Shown here one piece after another: positions 59,060 to 64,000 of a stretch of DNA of 64,000 nucleotides; within the stretch, counting starts at the first letter, position 1; each line of letters starts with the position of its first letter. The notes beneath the pieces were generated by a model, which was not told the origin of the DNA, searched no databases, and worked only from the letters and a program-made list of their open reading frames with translations. Position numbers and translations under genes: made by a program. Source of the stretch: Costus lasius. Its lineage: Eukaryota; Streptophyta; Magnoliopsida; Zingiberales; Costaceae. The stretch lies in assembly GCA_027563935.2 (NCBI GenBank), contig CM050448.1, forward strand, positions 67,217,843 to 67,281,842. Reading direction: 5' to 3'.

Positions 59060-61178
59060 TGTGGGGAGGCGACATGACCCACGGAAATACAAATGGAGTT
59101 TAAGGTTACCCTAGTTAGGGCACCTAAATTTCCATCTCTTGCATTGCATGCATTTTTAAGTTAGATTTTCATTCCTTGCATTACATGCATCATTTAAGTC
59201 CCCTAGCATAACTTGCATCATATGGTAGGTTAGATCCACCCTCAAATTACATCACGTAGTTACATTTCTAGGTTCCGCCACTTATGTATGGTAGGTTAGT
59301 GCATGCAATTAATGTAATAGATTAGGTCAACTCCATTTGGGGAACACAAGCCAAATCAGGTCAACACAACTCAAAGTGGTGCCTAGAACCAATCAGCCCA
59401 TTTGGTGGAGTATTCTCAACAAAGCTACTCAAAACAAATATCCACTCATCCTCGGTGGCAGCCAAGTGGAATTTGCCTTCACTCCCCCAACCGCCATTTC
59501 CCTTTTGAAGTAAGAAGACAGATGATACAGCTCTCACCTATCCTATCAGCAGTCAATTGAGGAAAGAGGTCAGCCATCAATGGAAGGGACAACCCCCCAA
59601 GACACCCCACCAAATGCAGACTTCTACCTTCCCATTTCCAGCAAATTCCAGCTTCGGTCTCCGTGGAGTTCCATCAGCTTTACGGAAGCTGGAAAGAGCC
59701 GTTGGCAGCACCCTATAACTTGTAATCCCCTGAGAACAAATGGTAGAGTTGAATGTTTTGAAAAACAATCCTGAAGTGTGTCTTCTCGCTGAAGTGTGTC
59801 TTCTCGCCTCAACTCTCCTCCTCTACCCTTCCATGAAATGAATTAAATCCTCATGCTCTTCTCGTCGCTGCCATTTCGTCAACTCCGTGCCGCCAATCCA
59901 GGAGGCGGATCGAGCTGAAACTTCAGCCACGTCTCCTCCTCTTCCGGTCAATCACACAGCCGGGACGATTTCCCCATCCGACGGCTGGATCGCCGGAATC
60001 GGGAGATTTCCGGTGACGCCCAGCCTTCCGCCCCTGTTTTCGCTCCTCCAACTGTTCGACGTCGACCTCCTCCTACCGGCCACCGTTTGCTCCCAAACTC
60101 CGGCCACGAGTTCGCCCTGACCTGAGGAACCTCCAGCTGTAGCAGGTCCGGCTTTCGGGTAGTGTAAGATGAACGCCGGCAGTCCCTGCTCGAAGTCGCG
60201 TCTTCCCCTGTTTCCGCCCGAAGCAGGGCAACGCTGACGCCGCCCGCTTCCCGACGCCCAGGCGCGGCCGCTGACCGCCGAACCCCATCGGATAGCATCG
60301 ACGACGTGACTCCTGGCACCCTACAAGCACCGCCAGTCATCGGCGCCACCGGAGGAGGCTCACCACCCAAACCTGTTCGCCCCTGCTCCTGATCTGGCTC
60401 GTCACCAGCGCCTGTCTCCTCCCTGCAGCCTCGAGTTCTGCTGGCCATCCTTCCCCTCGCCTCTACAGCCACCAATGACGCCGTAGCTGTTGTTCCGGCA
60501 ATCCCTGCCAGCTGACGGGAGGCTAACAACCTCACGCGAGAAACTTCCTAGCTTAGTAACGTGACCTGGTTCAGCCCCTTGTCCTCCAAGAGTGAGCTAA
60601 GTCTCTAATTTTTGTGTTTCTTTCTAATTCCTTCAAGAGCATCTTACTACACCCTTGCTTGATTATTGTAGGATTATGGCGCTTGAAATGGGAGTTCATC
60701 TTGGCGCAAGTTGTCCCTCTCTCTAAATAGTTTAGTCTATTCCTTGTTAGGCAAGAGAACTAGGAGGCCTAACCTCCCTCTTGAAGTTTTGCTTGTAAAG
60801 ACTTTTAACCTTTTATCACTCACTCACCTACACATGTGTGGGATGCTGTAATGCCATGGATGTAAGCTCATAGGGCCCTACTTCGTGTTGTTCCACCATT
60901 GGACCGGTGAAGAACGGGAAGGTTGGCCCTTCTATTCTCAAGGGCCGCAAGGTGAGCATTCTTTACAATTTCGTCATTTATCGCATTCCTAGAATTGCAT
61001 GTATAGATTTACCGCTTTCCTAGAACAGCATGTTTAATTTCGATTTTCTTATTATAAAATTACAAAAAAAACTATGGTGCAAAAGCGTTAGTTTAAATAG
61101 GATTTCATAGCTATATCCTAAATAGCAAATGTTTTCAAAATACGTTGTTTGAATGCTTGCATGATTCCCACCCCATCA
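59060..61178 (+). repeat. 5' LTR of the gag-only element
   Basis: TGTGGGGAGGCGACATGACC to CCCACCCCATCA, 2119 bp. The first 529 bp match 63472-64000 base for base by eye. The 59880-60560 part is GC-rich and CpG-rich, unlike the AT-rich surroundings. Small open frames on both strands there have no domain I recognise. Confidence 0.88.
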
Positions 61179-61181
61179 TCT

Positions 61182-61193
61182 TGGTATCAGAGC
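61182..61193 (+). promoter_or_regulatory. Primer binding site of the gag-only element
   Basis: TGGTATCAGAGC, perfect initiator tRNA-Met site, 3 bp after the LTR end. Confidence 0.93.
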
Positions 61194-61339
61194 TTAGGCT
61201 CTTAGAGTAGGATTTTATAAGACCAAAACTTTATTTTCCTACTACTAAGGCGATTTTTGGACCTAGGTGTTTGAAAGAATTTGATTAGCTATATCTTATC
61301 ACCTTAGGGTTTATTTTCAAAACCTTACTCATTTCGAAA

Positions 61340-63526
61340 ATGACTACTAGATTCAATCCCCTAAGAGGCAATAGACAACCCATCAAGAGATGGGATGACA
61401 TGATAAAAGAGATATATGATCCTACATCTCTCAATGAAAAATGGCTTACCCAAGAGAACATGACTGTAGCTGAATATATACTAAAGTTCAAAACCCTCTA
61501 CCATAGTACTAGAGAAGCTCCTAGGGTTATGCTTAACCGGTTTAGAGATGGTCTTAGCTTTGAGATTAAAAGAGGTCTCACCTACTACCCCATATACACA
61601 ATAGAAGATGCTTTTCAAATAGCTAGTGAGGTGGAGCAAAATCTTAAGAGATTTTATAAAAGGAAAATTGACCATCCAAGATCCAAAGCCCCTAAGGTAG
61701 TCAACCAAACCATGGAGCTCAATCAAGCCTTAGAACCAAAGCTACCTTCCCAAAGCCAATCTCACATCAAGTCTAGGGAACCCATTGAAAACTTACCTCT
61801 AAGTCAAACCATGTTGTCCCTAGAACCTAAACAAGAACTCAACCAACTTAGGGAAAGCTCTCTTGACATCCACATAGGTCATACTAAGTCCACACCTTTA
61901 AGATCAATCTCACCTAAGCCTACGGAAGAACTTGAACCCAATCATATTAGGCTAGACTTAGTGGAAGCTATCCTACCCTTAGTGACCTGTGAGACTAGTT
62001 TGCCTCACCCTTTAGGGCTCCCATGTTTAGATCAAGTGCTTGAACCATGTGACCCTACTCTTCATGACATAGGGCAAACTTTAGAGAACTCTTCAATAGG
62101 TTGTGAACACTTAGGTTCCAAGCCACTTGACCTTAGTGAAAGTTTAGATGAGCCTCTAGACACTTTAGAAATCCAACACCTTCAATTAGAGGACCATCAC
62201 ACTTTAGGCTTGACTCAACCTAAGTTTGAACCTTTCTCTATGGATGATCTGCCTAAGTATCTTACACCACCATATTTAGAGATTAAGGTGGACATACCAT
62301 CTTGTCTAGGCCTTTCTTTGACCACTTCTGAGCCATCTAGCACTAAACTTTACAACTTAGGTCTAAACCCACCCCTAGAGCCAAAACTTTTAGAAATAGA
62401 GGATCCTTCACCTTTAGATATCAACCAACATGAGTTAAGATCCCTTACTTTGCCTAAGATGGAACCCATGCTAGATCCTTTTGTCATTGACCAAGATCCT
62501 AAGTCCCAAACATTAGGAGAACCTCAACTTCAAGGCCTAGAAGACTTTACCTTTGATCCGATGACCCATGAAGCATATCTCTTTGGTCTTGCCACCCACA
62601 CTCCTAAGCCACATTTAGGACCAATTGAACATGGGCTTATAACCCAAGACTCTAGGGACGGCCCTACTCAAGTTGACCCCATAGGGACTGACCTATATCA
62701 ACCTTCTCCTTATGACATGATAGAGCTCCCCCAGTTTAGCTTTGAGGATCTTACTCCAGTTATGGGAGAGCCATTTCTTTTTTCCTTAGAAAGCCCAATC
62801 CTAGAGGCGCCCCTCACCCTTCTTGAGTTAGACATTAGCTCACCTGAATATGAAGTAGAATATACTTTAGATCCTCTTGAGTTTCCCATGCTAGGATATG
62901 ATTTAGAACCTAACTTGTCTGAGTTGGCAACATCACCCATCTCTCCTTTAGACCTTGAGTCTGGCCTTAGTACTCCAGGGTTAAAGAAAATTCAATTGAA
63001 TAATGATTTGCTTTCCCTCCCAGAACTTGAACACTTTGATTTTGTTATACCTGAATCTTTTAGTAGGCCTGTATACCACAAACATACTAATGAATATGGC
63101 CGAGAAAGGACATTCTGTGTAGGAGACCCTGAATTTAAGGAGCATGAAGATTGGGATGAAGAGATTGCTTGCTGTGATGCTGTTGACACTGATTTTTGGA
63201 CCCCCATCACTTTTGGTGTGGATGACTTCATATTGCATAAGCATCATTCCACCCCATACTATGACCCCACTTGTGAGCATATGATTGAGTCCATCCTTGA
63301 GGACCAAACCCATTTCACCCGTTATGAGGTAGAGTTACTCTACTTAGTTGGATATGACCATGGTGAAGAGGGTTGGCTCCCTGAGGAAGAACTCACCCTT
63401 ACTACCTCGAAGCTCCTCTTGGATAAGGACAATTCTTCGGAGAAGAATTTTTCTCACCCGGGGAGAGCTGATGTGGGGAGGCGACATGACCCACGGAAAT
63501 ACAAATGGAGTTTAAGGTTACCCTAG
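61340..63526 (+). CDS. Gag-like protein, 728 codons, no pol
   Basis: Starts at ATG 61340 (MTTRFNPLRGNRQPIKRW). Residues about 18-115 look like the C-terminal half of a Ty3/gypsy Gag domain (VAEYILKFKTLYH, LNRFRDGLSFEIKRGL, EDAFQIASEVEQNLKRF); the N-terminal half of that domain seems to be missing. Residues about 130-580 are Leu/Pro/Glu-rich with loose repetition (LEP, LGL, PKL). The C-terminal 150 residues are acidic with Cys, His and Trp (EHEDWDEEIACCDAV). No CCHC knuckle or protease motif. The last 18 codons lie in the 3' LTR and the polypurine tract is translated. It may coat RNA in particles, but the long tail is unexplained. Confidence 0.82.
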   Translation: MTTRFNPLRGNRQPIKRWDDMIKEIYDPTSLNEKWLTQENMTVAEYILKFKTLYHSTREAPRVMLNRFRDGLSFEIKRGLTYYPIYTIEDAFQIASEVEQNLKRFYKRKIDHPRSKAPKVVNQTMELNQALEPKLPSQSQSHIKSREPIENLPLSQTMLSLEPKQELNQLRESSLDIHIGHTKSTPLRSISPKPTEELEPNHIRLDLVEAILPLVTCETSLPHPLGLPCLDQVLEPCDPTLHDIGQTLENSSIGCEHLGSKPLDLSESLDEPLDTLEIQHLQLEDHHTLGLTQPKFEPFSMDDLPKYLTPPYLEIKVDIPSCLGLSLTTSEPSSTKLYNLGLNPPLEPKLLEIEDPSPLDINQHELRSLTLPKMEPMLDPFVIDQDPKSQTLGEPQLQGLEDFTFDPMTHEAYLFGLATHTPKPHLGPIEHGLITQDSRDGPTQVDPIGTDLYQPSPYDMIELPQFSFEDLTPVMGEPFLFSLESPILEAPLTLLELDISSPEYEVEYTLDPLEFPMLGYDLEPNLSELATSPISPLDLESGLSTPGLKKIQLNNDLLSLPELEHFDFVIPESFSRPVYHKHTNEYGRERTFCVGDPEFKEHEDWDEEIACCDAVDTDFWTPITFGVDDFILHKHHSTPYYDPTCEHMIESILEDQTHFTRYEVELLYLVGYDHGEEGWLPEEELTLTTSKLLLDKDNSSEKNFSHPGRADVGRRHDPRKYKWSLRLP
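63459..63471 (+). promoter_or_regulatory. Probable polypurine tract of the gag-only element
   Basis: CGGGGAGAGCTGA lies directly before the 3' LTR start and inside the ORF. Confidence 0.65.
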
Positions 63527-64000
63527 TTAGGGCACCTAAATTTCCATCTCTTGCATTGCATGCATTTTTAAGTTAGATTTTCATTCCTTGCATTACATGC
63601 ATCATTTAAGTCCCCTAGCATAACTTGCATCATATGGTAGGTTAGATCCACCCTCAAATTACATCACGTAGTTACATTTCTAGGTTCCGCCACTTATGTA
63701 TGGTAGGTTAGTGCATGCAATTAATGTAATAGATTAGGTCAACTCCATTTGGGGAACACAAGCCAAATCAGGTCAACACAACTCAAAGTGGTGCCTAGAA
63801 CCAATCAGCCCATTTGGTGGAGTATTCTCAACAAAGCTACTCAAAACAAATATCCACTCATCCTCGGTGGCAGCCAAGTGGAATTTGCCTTCACTCCCCC
63901 AACCGCCATTTCCCTTTTGAAGTAAGAAGACAGATGATACAGCTCTCACCTATCCTATCAGCAGTCAATTGAGGAAAGAGGTCAGCCATCAATGGAAGGG
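63472..64000 (+). repeat. 3' LTR of the gag-only element, cut by window end
   Basis: Starts TGTGGGGAGGCGACATGACC. No difference from 59060-59588 was seen over 529 bp. Confidence 0.95.

Larger units (their letters stand above)
59060..64000 (+). mobile_element. Young gag-only Ty3/gypsy element, 3' LTR incomplete in window
   Basis: 5' LTR 59060-61178, initiator tRNA-Met primer site, a single 728-codon ORF and a 3' LTR from 63472. The internal region is 2.3 kb with no protease, RT or integrase, so it must depend on enzymes from another element. The intact ORF and the identity of the comparable LTR sequence mark it as the youngest insertion here. Confidence 0.92.

Noticed and set aside
59887..60535. 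Two overlapping GC-rich open frames (77 and 195 codons)
   Set aside because: They lie inside an LTR, on opposite strands, with composition-driven openness and no motif.

Overview
The window looks like heterochromatic DNA from a flowering plant with a repeat-rich genome. It is made almost entirely of nested LTR retrotransposons, and I found no host gene, tRNA, rRNA or CRISPR array. The plant assignment rests on the element types: Athila-type Ty3/gypsy elements (tRNA-Asp-like primer site, DLGA protease, Athila ORF1-like third gene), Ty1/copia elements primed by initiator tRNA-Met, and a gag-only Ty3/gypsy element. The species cannot be told.

Layout. 1-6589: Copia-1, with leader, broken gag-pol and 3' LTR; its 5' LTR lies outside the window. 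It abuts 6590-12294, Athila-1, which keeps RT, RNase H, integrase and 3' LTR. 12295-13987: LTR-like sequence ending GGGCGTGACA, chromovirus style. 13988-15077: minus-strand Athila-like LTR fragment. 15147-24208: Athila-2, which has gag and protease but no RT or integrase. 24209-54460: a small-bodied copia element (Copia-2). Inside it sits Athila-3 (26633-48409, target duplication ATGGA). Inside Athila-3 sits minus-strand Copia-3 (29950-41450, duplication GAGAT). Inside the 5' LTR of Copia-3 sits a copia solo LTR (38565-40824, duplication ATGCA). The right LTR of Copia-2 carries another solo LTR (49916-52009, duplication GTTTG) and is followed, after 39 bp, by a further LTR. 54461-59059: tandem repeats and copia leader/LTR fragments, split by an Athila solo LTR (54839-56915, duplication GGTCA). 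59060-64000: a very young gag-only Ty3/gypsy element with an intact 728-codon ORF and LTRs that look identical over the 529 bp that can be compared.

The most unusual signal is a set of arrays with a period close to 72 bp. Each unit carries two dyad-symmetric motifs about 6 bp apart: a 17-18 bp one (TTACGG-N5-CCGTAA) and a 12-14 bp one (TTACGGTACCGTAA). They occur in the LTRs of all Athila copies, and again inside Athila-2 and Athila-3 upstream of the third ORF. A TCACGG/CCGTGA version with the same geometry occurs in a minus-strand Athila-like LTR and, in the opposite orientation, in the LTR of Copia-2 upstream of its TATA box. The arms change in a compensated way (TTACGG/CCGTAA, ATACGG/CCGTAT, TCACGG/CCGTGA), which points to selection on symmetry. 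The Athila LTRs also hold a series of small GNRA-loop hairpins with covarying stems, and the Athila 3' noncoding region holds a conserved 7-10-7 stem-loop with a compensatory change.

The genes do not form a cellular pathway. They are retroelement genes at different stages of decay. Athila-2 and Athila-3 lack RT and integrase and could only have moved with enzymes supplied in trans, for example by an Athila-1-like relative.
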